Shown here piece by piece: positions 11,177 to 21,546 of a stretch of DNA of 64,000 nucleotides (position 1 is its first letter; each line of letters starts with the position of its first letter). The notes beneath the pieces are model-generated. The model was not told the DNA's origin. It did no database searches and was given only the letters and a program-made list of their open reading frames with translations. A program made the position numbers and the translations under genes. Origin of the DNA: Hymenoscyphus infarciens (taxonomy: Eukaryota > Ascomycota > Leotiomycetes > Helotiales > Helotiaceae); assembly GCA_001414345.1 (NCBI GenBank), contig LLCB01000097.1, forward strand, positions 62,001 through 126,000. Direction: 5' to 3'.

Positions 11177-12211
11177 CTATGCATTGAATCCAGGATATCC
11201 ACCCCCATATCCACTCCCAAATGAGGATTTTCTCGGGTCAGGTCGTCGTCTTCCGCTTGAGCGGCTTGGTGATCCCCCATTTGAGGCATCGGAATATTTC
11301 CTATCCCCGTCCACAATCTCGGCGATCAACTCCTTGAGAAGACCGAGTCGTCTGGTGACATCTGCATCATTCTCAAATTCATCACGCTCCATCTTGCTGG
11401 CTTTGGTACGGATGGCTTCAATATGGTCGAGTGCCTGCTGGCGCTGCTGAATTGGCCGCGTGACGCTGTTATTCTGGACTTGGAGGGTTCGAATGGTTAC
11501 CTCGCTGTCGATCGCAATCTTCTCCTTCTCACTCAATACCATGAACTCGGCTGGTGTCATTCGGTAAAGGCCCTTGAACACAAGGGTCATACCAGGGTAG
11601 AGCTTTGCTGGTACATGACCGTCCAAGAGCAACTGGGCATCGGCGTTTCCGAAACCGGCATGAGCAGCGGCATTGCCATCTCTGATGTGTTCATTGATGC
11701 TGCCTGGTGGGAGGAAAGGGAGTGCTTCTTGAACAGCTGACTTGGCGGCTTGGACGAGAAATCTCAAGCTGGAATCATGTTACAAATGCAAATATGATAT
11801 TTAAGCATTGTCTACATACCGAGTATGAACAACAATTTGAATCATTGCCTTGGTCCCTTCCTTCTCTGCCTTCAACTTGGCCAGCTCCTCACGAGCGGTC
11901 TCTCCAGCTTCAACACGACGGTTTGCCTCTGCAAGCTTCTCATTCAACTCAGTAATGGTAGCCATTGCATCCTTCTTCCCCTCTCTCAACTCCTTGGTGC
12001 AGCCATCCAGAGCCTCGTAATCGTCGGCGCAGTGTTCATGGTCAAGTTTCAAGCCATCAATCTTGGCCAAGAGTTCTATCTCCCGTTGGGCGAAAGCTGC
12101 TCGTTCCGTACGCAACGTATTTTCCAACGTTTCGTTGCGTTTTTGGAGTGCGACCTCCAAGTATGGGCCGGAACCGGAGCGGTCTGGTAGATTGAATGAG
12201 CCAGAGGACAT
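11177..12211 (-). CDS. coiled-coil protein with GNxAAH-type motif and Gly/Arg/Ser tail (paralogue C)
   Basis: Two exons on the - strand, 12211-11820 and 11768-11177, joined across a 51-bp intron (gtatgt...ttccag), give 327 aa. The start is the first ATG in frame (12211); the frame is open further upstream but only with non-ATG codons. Residues ~20-125 are coiled coil. Residues ~130-180 read RLRFLVQAAK, then GNAAAHAGFGNADAQLLL starting at residue 162, which lines up with IRQRFWQDAK and GNKAAHRPNIEVDAALI of the gene at 8398. A second helical region follows (about 205-275). The C-terminus is an RS/RGG-like low-complexity tail with SRSSGRRR and GSGYGGGYPG. The family link is by motif order, not by overall identity. 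Function is unknown. Confidence 0.75.
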
Positions 12212-14444
12212 TGTAGTAGAGCGATTATGGTGCTGATTGAAATCTAGGCAAGGTGGGACTGATGGTGTGGTTGTACTGCAGGCGGGTGAGGTGAGCACTA
12301 CTGCAATGTTGTTATGGTTGCTGCGTACGACCTAAGCGAGAGAGCAACGGCAACACAAGGTTGAATTTCTGAAAATCCACCCCCCTAAGTTAAACCCATT
12401 CTCTTAAATTCCTCTCAAAATTTAACTGTGCAGAACGACAATAAGTTTAATCAGAGGTTTTGTCACAATTGAACGGATATCTGAACGACCTTCGTGCAAT
12501 ACAATTAATTGTCCTTGAAGGATAGTAAAATGGAATTAATTACCTGAATAAAGGAACGGTCGGATAATACTAGTCTTCTGATTTCTTTGAGTAACTACCT
12601 TCTTCTATTAAACTGTTCTACAATTCTAGGATAATGAAATTAGTTGCCTGAATAACAGACGGGAGGTAGATCAACTCCGTAGTATTGTTAGCGTTTCAAG
12701 TACTGCTTTCATCTCACAAAAGTATTCTAAAAGTCTAGAGGAATAAAATTGATCGTCTGAACCAAGGCCTGTAAAGTTTGAGGGACAATTTAACCTTTCC
12801 AGTAAGTGCTTCTGTATGATAAGATCGTTTGAAAATCGCCGAAGAATATAATCAAATACCTGAATCAGATATAGTAGATTGAAAGTAGGATTTCAATTAT
12901 TACAAATAATTTCACGTCAATTCTCCAGAGCGCTTGGGATATCACTTCTCAGTAAATATAATGGAGAGGGACAATATCGTTTCTAGACTGAGTATTAGCT
13001 AAGACCATTGATTGAGTTTACCCAAAACGCCCTGTATAAAAGCTTCTAGCAAATATGCTTCAGATGCCAGAATGAATGACCGACTGTCGTCGGTCTACCA
13101 TATTTCACAGGAATACTTCAGAGAGCCTTCCACTTGCTGAAGTTGAGCAGGTAAAAGCCGCCGAACTCCGGGGGGGACTAAAAGGTCGCTTGGACTTGAA
13201 AGTCATAAGAAATGAGGAAATATTCGCTATAGCTGCTGTAGGAGAGACGCAGCAGGGTTTTGGCAACTGACACCAATGTAAAAAGTGACTAAGGAGCTTT
13301 TAAAGAAAGCGTCAAGTATCCTGTCGAAGCTCGTGAAGCTAAGAACATTCCTAAGCCACCTTCATTTTGAGACGAGGTCCCGATCGAATACTCGTGTTGT
13401 AGAGTGCGTGGACGAGGACGAGGGTTAGGGATGACTGGTGATAGAGTGTAAGTAAGTACTGGCAAAGTAGAGTCGTTGAGATGCACTTATAAAAACACGG
13501 AAAGGATGTGTAATCGCCATAAAATTCTTGGATTGCTACGAGCAAAAGATTAATTCCTCGATTTTCGTAAATGAGCGAAAGTGAAGGTCATAATAAGATG
13601 CGCCAGCTCGACATCGATGGCTTTTACAAGTTCTCTGAGTCCTCAAGAGGGCTTGGTGATTAGTTTGAATCAAATGAGTGGTTTACCGTGGGGGCCGAAA
13701 TCCCCAAGGTAAAAGAGAAGAAATGGGAAAAGAAACTTTCATTTTTCATTCCGAGCATGCCAAAAAGAGATAGAAACTTCGTATAACACTGCGTTGTAGT
13801 GATTGTGGGATGTAGATTCGGGGGCAAGGGGTGTTTCGAGGGTAGAATGGAACTAAGTAGTGGAAGTCGAGAGAAGTTATTGCTGTTTGACGCAAAGTAT
13901 CATTCGTAGCACTCTTCGTATGATCCAAAAGTAATGTAAAATTCCGTGGTGTCTTGAGAGGAAGTGAGGACATGACAAAAAACTCGACTGCCTGAGAAAT
14001 GGCTTCGGTTTGAATTGTCGCTCTGCTAGGACCTCAACTGGGACGTGGATCCACCTTAGAAAAGAATCATGGGAAGAGTAGCCGGGCTTTTTGGGTCTAG
14101 GGCTGGGAAGAAGAAAAAACTTTAATCGCGGGTTGAGATGGAGGTTGAGGTTGAAGTAGGCACAGTTACAAGTTGATGGACAGCATAAGTGGTAATAAGC
14201 AAGAAAAGACAAGTTCACGGGCAAAATTCTATGATCTATTTTTATTCTTTCATTGTACTAATTTAATGCCTTCAAGGCTGATGGCTTACTTGCCCAGTTT
14301 TTAGCAAGTATCCACTAGATGTTTAACTCCGAAACCAAAAGAAACTTCTCCCCATGACCGCTAACGTCGCTACAAATCTTCATTATTCATAAAAAGGTAT
14401 TAACATCCCCCCATAAAAATCTTCCCATTCATCTCCTTATCCCA
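12212..14444. other. intergenic region with degenerate tandem repeat
   Basis: 2.2 kb without a convincing gene. The left third carries a degenerate ~105-110-bp tandem repeat (annotated separately). On the - strand, frames at 13877-14224 (115 codons) and 13746-13973 overlap each other and have low-complexity, cysteine/phenylalanine-rich composition, so I treat them as chance. The right end, up to 14444, is the 3' flank of the HSP104-like gene. Confidence 0.5.
12480..12960. repeat. degenerate tandem repeat, ~105-110-bp period
   Basis: A recognisable core (consensus about RGGATAATAAAATT-ATTACCTGAAT) recurs near 12518, 12628, 12738 and 12841, a spacing of 110, 110 and 103 bp. T-rich words such as cttct..ttcta..ttct precede each core at similar distance. 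A weaker copy may begin near 12440 and another near 12945. Copies are strongly diverged, so the array is old. Confidence 0.55.
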
Positions 14445-17228
14445 TTAATCATAGAGGGCCATATCCTCCGTGTCCGGGTCCAACACATCATCAACATCCA
14501 TTTCATCCTCACTACTACTTCCCTCACTCTCCTGATGATTAGGTAAAATCGTAACCCGATTTCCCTCCATTACCACCTTCGCAACCTCTCCATCGCGGAT
14601 ACTTCCCCGGAGTATCAATACCGCAAGTCGGTTCAAGATCTCCTTCTCAATCAAACGCGCAAGTGGTCTAGCACCATACTGTGGATTATACCCAGCAGCT
14701 CCTAGCCAGTCTCTCACCGCAGGCGAGCAATCGATAATGACATTCTTGCCATTGGACTCGAGACGCTTTTGAATCTCCACAAGACGAACATCGACAATCT
14801 TCCGGATCTCAGTGCGAGAAAGACGGTTGAAGATGACGGTCGAAGATATACGGTTGAGAAATTCTGGGAGGAAATAATCTTGCATGGCCTTCTCAACCAT
14901 CTTCTTGGTGGTCTCGTCAATTTTGGTGGCTGATGTGTTGTGTTGAAGGAATTCGGCTCCGATATTGGAGGTCATGACAACGATGCAGTTTCGTGCGTCG
15001 ACGACACGTCCTTGGCCATCAGTGATACGACCATCGTCCATGAGTTGAAGGAGAACGGTCAGTACTTCCTTTGCGGCCTTCTCGACCTCGTCAAAGAGCA
15101 AGATTGAGAACGGCTTTCGGCGGAGTGCTTCTGTGAGTTGCCCACCGGAATCGTGCCCTACATATCCTGGTGGTGCACCGATCATTCGACTGAGAGAGTG
15201 ACGCTCTTGGTATTCGGACATATCGAGTCGAATCATGGATTTTGGATCGTCGAAGAGGAATTCGGCAAGAGCCTTAGTGAGGAGCGTCTTACCGGTTCCT
15301 GAAGGACCGCAGAAGAGGAAACTTGGGGGTTGGTTGGGGTTGCTAAGTCCGGATCGTTGAAGTCTGATGGCGTTGGAAACAGCTTTAACAGCTTCTCTCT
15401 GACCAACAACAACCTTTCCAAGAACCTTCTCCATTTGCAAGAGCTTATCCTTCTCGGTGGCCTTTAGTCGAGTAACTGGAATGCCAGTAGCACGAGCTAC
15501 AATTTCGTTGATTTGTTCGGGTCCAACAACATCTGTGATCAAAGATCCGCCGGAATCTGGGTTGCTTGTGGAGCTCAAAGCGGCATCTGCGGCTTTCTTT
15601 TCCTTCTCCAAGTTTTTGATGAACAACTCCTGTTCGGGAATGGCGTAGTACTGTAAGTCGGCTGCCTTGCTGTCGTCACCTGTTCGAGTGGCTTCATCCA
15701 TCTTGACGCGAAGTTGGTCGAGTTTGACTTTGGCCTCTTGGATTGCCTTTCCACGAGCTCTCTCGCTTTCATACTTTTCACGGAGAGGTCTCAACTCTTC
15801 TTCAACGTTTCCGGCATCTTTCTTGGCTTGCGCGAGGCGAGCTTGTGATGCCTCGTCCTTCTCTCGAGATAATGCATGGATTTCAATCTTGAGTTGTCGA
15901 AGTTTGCGATCCAGGGAGTCGAGAATTTCGGGTTGTGATTCTCGAGCGACTCGGACTGCGGCTGCTGCTTCATCGATAAGATCAACAGCTGAATCGGGTA
16001 GTCGTCTTTGTGTGAGGTATCTTGCGGCCAAAGTAGAGGCGGTAACTAGTGCACCATCGGAGATGTTGACACCGTGATGAACCTCGAATCTCTCCTTCAA
16101 CCCTCTCAAGATTGAGATGGTTTCTGGGACAGTTGGTTCCTTGACAAGAACTTGTTGAAATCGTCTTTCGAAAGCGGCATCCTTCTCGATGTATTTTCGG
16201 TACTCTGCAAGAGTGGTTGCACCAATACAATGGAGTTGACCTCTAGCCAACATTGGTTTGAGCATATTGGCAGCGTCCATACCACCTTCTCCACTCTGAC
16301 CAGCTCCCATCAGAAGATGCATCTCATCAACAAAGAGAACAATCATCTCCTTGGTCTCTTCGATTTCCTTCAGTATTCCCTTCATTCTCTCCTCGAATTC
16401 TCCTCGGTATTTACTGCCCGCAACAATTGAACTGACATCGAGTGATAACAGCTTGCATGCTGCAAGGTTGTCTGGAACATCCAAGTTGACAATTCGTTGT
16501 GCGAGACCTTCAATGACAGTAGTCTTTCCTACACCTGGTTCTCCGATCAAGACTGGGTTGTTCTTCGTTCTCCGAGACAGGATTCGGATGACTCGTCTGA
16601 TCTCCTCCTCTCGTCCAATCACAGGATCCATTTTTCCTTCTCTCGCCAATGCAGTCATATCCACTGTGAATTTCTTTAGATTCTCCATTTCCTCCTCGGC
16701 ATCTGCGGTTTTGGAATCGACTCGTCGAGTTCCTCTGATTTGCTGTACGGCGTCCTGTACGAGTTTGACGTTTGGCATATTTCCTTCCTTCAACAAGATC
16801 TGGAGGTTGTGATCCTGCACCAATGCCATGATCAAGTGATCCACAGCAATGAAAGAATCCTTCTGTGTTTTCTGCAAGTCATGAGCGTCTCTTAGCACTT
16901 TGGTAAAGGCCGGTGCCATAGCGATTTGTTCTGGAGGAGGATCTTGACTGGGCAATCGAACGATGGCCTTCTGTAAGGCTCTCTGAAAGGCTTGAGGGTC
17001 TCCATGGGCTCGTTCGACGACCTGGCGGAATAGAGATTGAGATGCAGCGCCGTGAGAGGCATTGACGGTTTGCTTTTGGTCTTTCGATTCGTCGATGGGG
17101 GGGTCGAGGAGGGAGAGGGCGAGATGGAGGGGTAGTAATTGGGAGTGGCCGTAACTTTCTGCCACTGCCATGGCGTCGGAAAGGGACTTGGACGCCCGAT
17201 CCGTGAAATTCATGTTCGAGGTCGCCAT
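14445..17228 (-). CDS. HSP104: HSP104/ClpB-type disaggregase (Hsp98)
   Basis: Uninterrupted frame of 927 aa. It is an AAA+ unfoldase that, with Hsp70/Hsp40, pulls proteins out of aggregates. The Clp N-domain spans residues ~1-160. NBD1 has Walker A GEPGVGKT (229-236), Walker B VLFVDE (297-302) and a KYRG pore loop (273-276). The coiled-coil middle domain lies at about 420-545. NBD2 has Walker A GPSGTGKT (641-648), pore loop GYVG (688-691) and Walker B ILLFDE (709-714). An acidic Ser/Glu/Asp-rich tail ends ALYD. No mitochondrial targeting sequence precedes the N-domain, which fits the cytosolic HSP104/Hsp98 class rather than mitochondrial Hsp78. Length is typical of fungal HSP104. Heat-shock-element-like sites lie ~210-245 bp upstream. 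Intronless structure is common for heat-induced genes. Confidence 0.97.
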   Translation of the reverse strand: MATSNMNFTDRASKSLSDAMAVAESYGHSQLLPLHLALSLLDPPIDESKDQKQTVNASHGAASQSLFRQVVERAHGDPQAFQRALQKAIVRLPSQDPPPEQIAMAPAFTKVLRDAHDLQKTQKDSFIAVDHLIMALVQDHNLQILLKEGNMPNVKLVQDAVQQIRGTRRVDSKTADAEEEMENLKKFTVDMTALAREGKMDPVIGREEEIRRVIRILSRRTKNNPVLIGEPGVGKTTVIEGLAQRIVNLDVPDNLAACKLLSLDVSSIVAGSKYRGEFEERMKGILKEIEETKEMIVLFVDEMHLLMGAGQSGEGGMDAANMLKPMLARGQLHCIGATTLAEYRKYIEKDAAFERRFQQVLVKEPTVPETISILRGLKERFEVHHGVNISDGALVTASTLAARYLTQRRLPDSAVDLIDEAAAAVRVARESQPEILDSLDRKLRQLKIEIHALSREKDEASQARLAQAKKDAGNVEEELRPLREKYESERARGKAIQEAKVKLDQLRVKMDEATRTGDDSKAADLQYYAIPEQELFIKNLEKEKKAADAALSSTSNPDSGGSLITDVVGPEQINEIVARATGIPVTRLKATEKDKLLQMEKVLGKVVVGQREAVKAVSNAIRLQRSGLSNPNQPPSFLFCGPSGTGKTLLTKALAEFLFDDPKSMIRLDMSEYQERHSLSRMIGAPPGYVGHDSGGQLTEALRRKPFSILLFDEVEKAAKEVLTVLLQLMDDGRITDGQGRVVDARNCIVVMTSNIGAEFLQHNTSATKIDETTKKMVEKAMQDYFLPEFLNRISSTVIFNRLSRTEIRKIVDVRLVEIQKRLESNGKNVIIDCSPAVRDWLGAAGYNPQYGARPLARLIEKEILNRLAVLILRGSIRDGEVAKVVMEGNRVTILPNHQESEGSSSEDEMDVDDVLDPDTEDMALYD

Positions 17229-17770
17229 GTTGTAGGCCTGATCAAGTTGTGATCAGTCAATCGTATGTGTTGTGTGTATGTTGATTGTCTTCAGCAATTT
17301 GTATTGTTGGTGTAGCTGAATTGATTGTTTGGTTACGGAGGCTTGAGTTGAGTTTGAGAAACAAAGAAAGAGTAAAGTGTCTTAAATAGTGTTATCATGG
17401 GGTGACGGTATGCATCTGGAAAAAGCTGGCACCGCGGGGAACATTCTACTGGAGGGGAGAAGGCTCTGGAACACTCGTGTAAACCTGATTGTGGGGTGAT
17501 GACTTTTGATTGGTTGGTGCCCAATTTGGCCAGCCTCATCTGCATGTCCAATCAGTGAGGTCATTGATAGGGATTATTTGTCGACCATGGGTTACCTAGG
17601 TACGTGAACATCTAAGTTAAGTTGGCCGATATTCCGTCGTTGGGCACGTGATAACTAGGCTAGACCTAACTCGGAAAATAATTTGCTGCAACTTGCGATA
17701 CTTGGAGCCGGGGTATGGTGTTCTGGTGTTCTGGTGCATGAGAATTGACCAGCCTTCATCACATCACATC
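17229..17770. promoter_or_regulatory. shared divergent promoter, HSP104 / mhr1
   Basis: The 542 bp between the HSP104 start (-) and the mL67/Mhr1 start (+) contains no gene. Heat-shock-element-like units at 17439-17471 lie on the HSP104 side. A CACGTG E-box-like hexamer occurs at 17645-17650, ~120 bp before the mhr1 ATG. Confidence 0.6.
17439..17471 (-). promoter_or_regulatory. heat shock element candidates
   Basis: GAACATTC at 17439-17446 fits the two-unit HSF pattern GAAnnTTC. GAAGGCTCTGGAA at 17459-17471 fits the three-unit pattern GAAnnTTCnnGAA with one mismatch (CTC for TTC). HSF1 binding to such inverted nGAAn units upstream of HSP104 genes is established in fungi. Use here is inferred from position. 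Confidence 0.5.
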
Positions 17771-18980
17771 ATGAATTCCCGGACGACGCCGCAGGTAGCG
17801 CGGCAAGCTATATTGGCCATCAGAGGAGCTCGTTACTCATCAACAGCTGCCACTCCAGAATCGACCTCCTCAATCGCTCCAGAAGCCCCTTCAGCGCAGC
17901 GGGAGCCCTCCGAACCAGAATCGAAAGTCGGACAACAAATATATGTCTACCACCATCTTCAAAAGAAGCATGTCGTCTACTCCTTTAACAGAGCTTTAAA
18001 AGTGAGAAGGCTCTCTATCCCAATTGGCGCTCAATAGCAGACCATTCTTACAATAACGAAATATTGACCATGTCCTCTAGAATACCCACGCCCTCTCCCA
18101 AATCCCCTTCAACGGCAAAAAGACCGTCCCCAGAGCCCTTCGAAAAGATCTCTGGCACCCCCTAGCAACCTTAACCTTCCCCTCCGCCTCCCCCCAAATC
18201 GGTCTCTCCACCTTCCAAAAACTCCGCGAATACCGTCGCCGCCACGAACTAGAATGGGATCCAGAACTATACAAGAAAGACGAGGAAGGAAAACCCATTC
18301 CTAAAAAGAAGCAAGGTCGTCTCCTCACCGATCAAAAAGCAAACTCCATTGCCGACATCGCCGCTGTCTTGAATCGATTATCGACGAATTTCGCCGAGGG
18401 AGCAGGGGAGGGGGATAAATCAGTTGGGAAAATTGGACTTATAGGGGAGGGGACTGGAACAGAGGTTAAGGTGGAATGGAGTAACCCTATCGATCGTGGG
18501 TTCGCAGAGAGCTGGAGTTCAAACGTGCACCACTCGACTTTAGAACCACACACCAACAACCGCGATCCCGCCGTAATGTCCGGGACATCCTCCAAGAAAG
18601 AGCGAGACGAAGCGAAAGGGTTCAAGGTGCTATCACAAAAAGAAAAACGTCACAACAAATACAAGGATTTCAAGGCTTCGAGACCTTACATTTGTGCAGC
18701 AAAGCATCAATCCCTTCCGCGATCCGAGAAATTGGCTCTCCAGGAGAAAGCAAGATTAAGTCGCGAGCGAAGAAAGGAACCAGAGCATATTGAGAAATTG
18801 AAGCAGCAGAGGATTGAGCGGTACAGGGAGAAGAAGAGGAAGGAGATGGCCCCTAGATATGCTGAGTGGTGGCAGAGTCTTAGTGAAGAGGAGAAGGCGG
18901 CTCAGACTCTTGAGAAGGAGGCACGAAAGGCGGCAAAGGAAGCCAGAAGGCAAGCTTCCTCGGAGAAGATTACTGTTTGA
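17771..18980 (+). CDS. mhr1: mitochondrial large-subunit ribosomal protein mL67 (Mhr1 family)
   Basis: Two exons, 17771-18001 and 18081-18980, joined at phase 0 across a 79-bp intron (gtgaga...ctctag), give 376 aa. The join recreates RALKNTHALSQIPFNGKK, and with VPRALRKDLWHPLA it forms the conserved core I associate with Mhr1/mL67. Yeast Mhr1 is a mitoribosomal large-subunit protein also reported to act in mtDNA recombination. The N-terminal ~45 residues are Arg/Ser/Thr/Ala-rich and lack acidic residues at the start (MNSRTTPQVARQAILAIRGA), as expected for a mitochondrial presequence. The C-terminal ~170 residues are highly basic, Lys/Arg/Glu-rich helix, suited to rRNA contact. Divergent from HSP104. 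Confidence 0.88.
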
Positions 18981-19945
18981 GGGCATCTTGGGGATTTGGA
19001 GAGGAGTTGTGACTAGTATTTGTTGGCATGGGTGTAAGTAACAATGTAACCTGTAAAAATAAGAAAGATTTCAATGTACAAACAAAACATCCCATTTCCC
19101 CCTTTTCCCTTCATCGTTTTCATCTACACAATCCGCTTTCATTCTCGTCTTTGTTGTTGCAATTTTTCCTTCCTCCCTCCTGGTTTCCAATATATATCTA
19201 TATATATAACTGTCCTTGAAAAGTGCAATCGTTCAGTCATTCCTCTCCAGCCCCATCTGGGCAATCACACCTATTGTCAGAGAAGGACACGGTACCTACC
19301 TAGTTCCAGACCCTCTTATGAACTAACTCCCCAGTAAAAAAAAGTGCTCATGCGGAGAGCAAGGATGGAAGCTCTTGGAATTCTCAACATGGGGTTAGGA
19401 AGAAGAAGAAAAATAAAAAGCTTTTGGGAAAAGTCCAGCTATTCGTAGCCCAGCCTCGTAGGTGACCTACAAAGAACCAAACCATGTAAGTCTTACTTGT
19501 ACCATTTGTAGGTCACCTACGAGGCTGGGCTACGAATAGCACTATAATCAGAGATCCACCAGTCAGTTCATCTTGCTAATAGTACGACGGCACTTGCGCT
19601 TCTCATCCAAATTTACAGAGAAGGTTGTTCAATTTGTTTAGAGCGTATAAGGATGTACCTAAACAGGCAGAAGAAATCGATGTACAAAGAAAAAATTTCC
19701 AAATTCAACATTTCCTTCTTCCAAATCTGATTACAATTTGCTTATTCCTTAACCCATTCCATTTGGAGATCCCAATTCCGTTAACCTATTCCTGTAACAT
19801 TTTCCCGTTGTCTTTCCATTTCCTTCCGTTCCAATTCCAGTCCCAATTCCCCCAAAACAACCAAAAATCAAGAGACAGTCCTACTTACCGAAAGAGAGAG
19901 AGAGACAACAAACTTCGAAAAGCTAGAGAGGTAGAGAGAGAAATC
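18981..19945. other. convergent intergenic region with large hairpin
   Basis: About 960 bp between the 3' ends of mhr1 (+) and the sulfotransferase-like gene (-). It contains an AT-repeat (near 19191-19209), the perfect inverted repeat at 19438-19540, and pyrimidine-rich sequence from 19700 to 19870 that is probably the 3' UTR of the - strand gene. An open + frame at 19625-20107 overlaps the last exon of that gene in antisense and is not accepted. Confidence 0.6.
19438..19540. repeat. perfect 36-bp inverted repeat, 31-nt loop
   Basis: Bases 19438-19473 are exactly complementary to 19505-19540, with a 31-nt spacer. Each arm also contains a near-palindrome (GTAGGTGACCTAC). The RNA from either strand would fold into a long perfect stem. 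The arms are GC-balanced and not degraded. Confidence 0.95.
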
Positions 19946-21546
19946 CTAAGCCTTAAGAGCGAACGATTTCAAATACTCGTAATCGGCAATGTTAGCCTCC
20001 ACGGTCTCTCTGATGATTTTCTGTCCCTCTTCTCCGTATTTCTGTTTCCACTCTTCGTTTTCAACTTCAATGGATTTGTCTTTCTTTTTCTTGGGATTGT
20101 CGGTTAGCTGGTGTTCTAGAAATGTGCTCCTTACCTCTTGCGGGTTAGATGGAGGGGGGTTGTGGTGTTTTTTTTCCCCTAGGGAAAAGGGAGGTTGCGC
20201 ATAGCCAATGGAAATCCTCTAAAAGAGATTTTTGAAATAAGGGGAAATATAAGACTTACATGAGCAGCACTCCTTGGCTTCAAAGAAGTACTATTGATAG
20301 CATCATCATGAAAGCCCCTCCACTTCTCAAAAGCATCCCTAGCCCTCTGATGATCCTCCTCCGTATCCCAAATCAACATCTTAGGCGAGTACTCAATACC
20401 CACTTCCTTGCAATAGGCAGAAATAATCCCCTCGGGGTTATCCAAGAGATCATCTGCATCAATAACGGTGATGGACACTTCTCCCTCGGCTGGCTTCTTA
20501 TCTTCGCCTGCGAGGACGGGTCCAACTTGTTTCTCGGCCTTGAGAAAATCAAAGACTCGACGGAGTTCGTCGTACCCGGCTTCCGAGGGCATGAAGTTGT
20601 AGAATCCGGTTACGGAGTCGAGGGGAGGGATGGTGCAGCGGTAGTAGGAGGGGATGCTGTGGCGGGGGTGACGGATGAGGAATGTGAAGTGGAATTGCTT
20701 CAAGATTTCTGCAGGGACAACTGTGGGATTTTCTGGCTCGGCAGCGGTGTCGTATGGATATGGTGCTTTGGTCTTGCCATTTACTCCATTCGTGTGTCCA
20801 TTGGAGGTGCCATTGGAGTCTCCGTTGGTTCCGTTCTCTGACACCCCATTCGTGGCTCCATTCGTCTCGCCATTTGTTCCCACTCCCTTCTTGGCTGATT
20901 TTCCTCCGAGGGAGGGGGCAATGGTTGCGAGTTTTCCGTCTGGTGGAGAGAGGTAGTGAGTGATGTCCTTGATGAAAAGACGTTTTCCCTATCAAATATA
21001 AGTTTCTTAACAGCATAATGCAAGACCACTAAATGTTAACATCATGGTGGGAGCTGGGTCATATTCCAATCCCAAAAGGAAAAAAGACATAGAAAGAAAA
21101 TTACAAGCTAGACTAGGAAGAGTTCCAGTACATAACCCGAAGCACTCGCTTCGGGGGATCCTGATCTCATTCTCTGACCTGTATATCCCATGATAAGGTA
21201 GCGGGCCGGGTTGATTGGACAAGCAAAGCCTGGGTCAAACCTCTTTTCCTTCTCTCTCGATCCTCTCAAAAATAGTCTTATATGTGCTGTCTGCAAAGCC
21301 GCTCTCCTCTCGAGCCCTCTCGTCATCTTCATATCTTGTGCTCAATCTTTCAGGGCCGAAGTAGAAGGCATCTCCGAAAGGTTCGTGAACACAGGTCAGG
21401 ATATCACGACGGGTCATGAAAACCTGCGAGTGACTTCGTTAGCCATTGAGCCGAAAGATAGATGTGCAACGTCCCCAACACCCACCCGTTCAAAAGCAGT
21501 GCTGCAAGCCCGTGGATGGGTAGCCACGAAAATAGGTTTCGTCGAC
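19946..21546 (-). CDS. sulfotransferase-like P-loop protein
   Basis: Four exons on the - strand, all joined at phase 0: 21546-21484, 21423-21241, 20988-20260, 20107-19946; 378 aa. Residues ~8-23 read VATHPRACSTAFERVF, which resembles the 5'-phosphosulfate-binding loop of sulfotransferases. RHPRHSIPSYYRC in exon 3 resembles the 3'-phosphate-binding segment (Arg...Ser). The motifs GKRLFIKD and HEPFGDAFYFG fit the fungal sulfotransferase-like P-loop family; the true substrate is unknown. A low-complexity Asn-Gly/Thr-rich insert (about residues 113-150) lies between the two halves and is probably a disordered loop. The second intron (20989-21240, 252 nt, donor gtttga) is the least certain join and could hide a mini-exon. 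No signal peptide, so probably cytosolic. Confidence 0.8.

Noticed and set aside
15667..16077. 136-codon + strand frame
   Set aside because: Antisense shadow inside the HSP104 gene; Ser/Arg-rich composition is the complement of the coiled-coil middle domain.
19625..20107. 160-codon + strand frame
   Set aside because: Overlaps the last exon of the sulfotransferase-like gene in antisense and is rich in Phe/Pro/Leu from a pyrimidine-rich tract.
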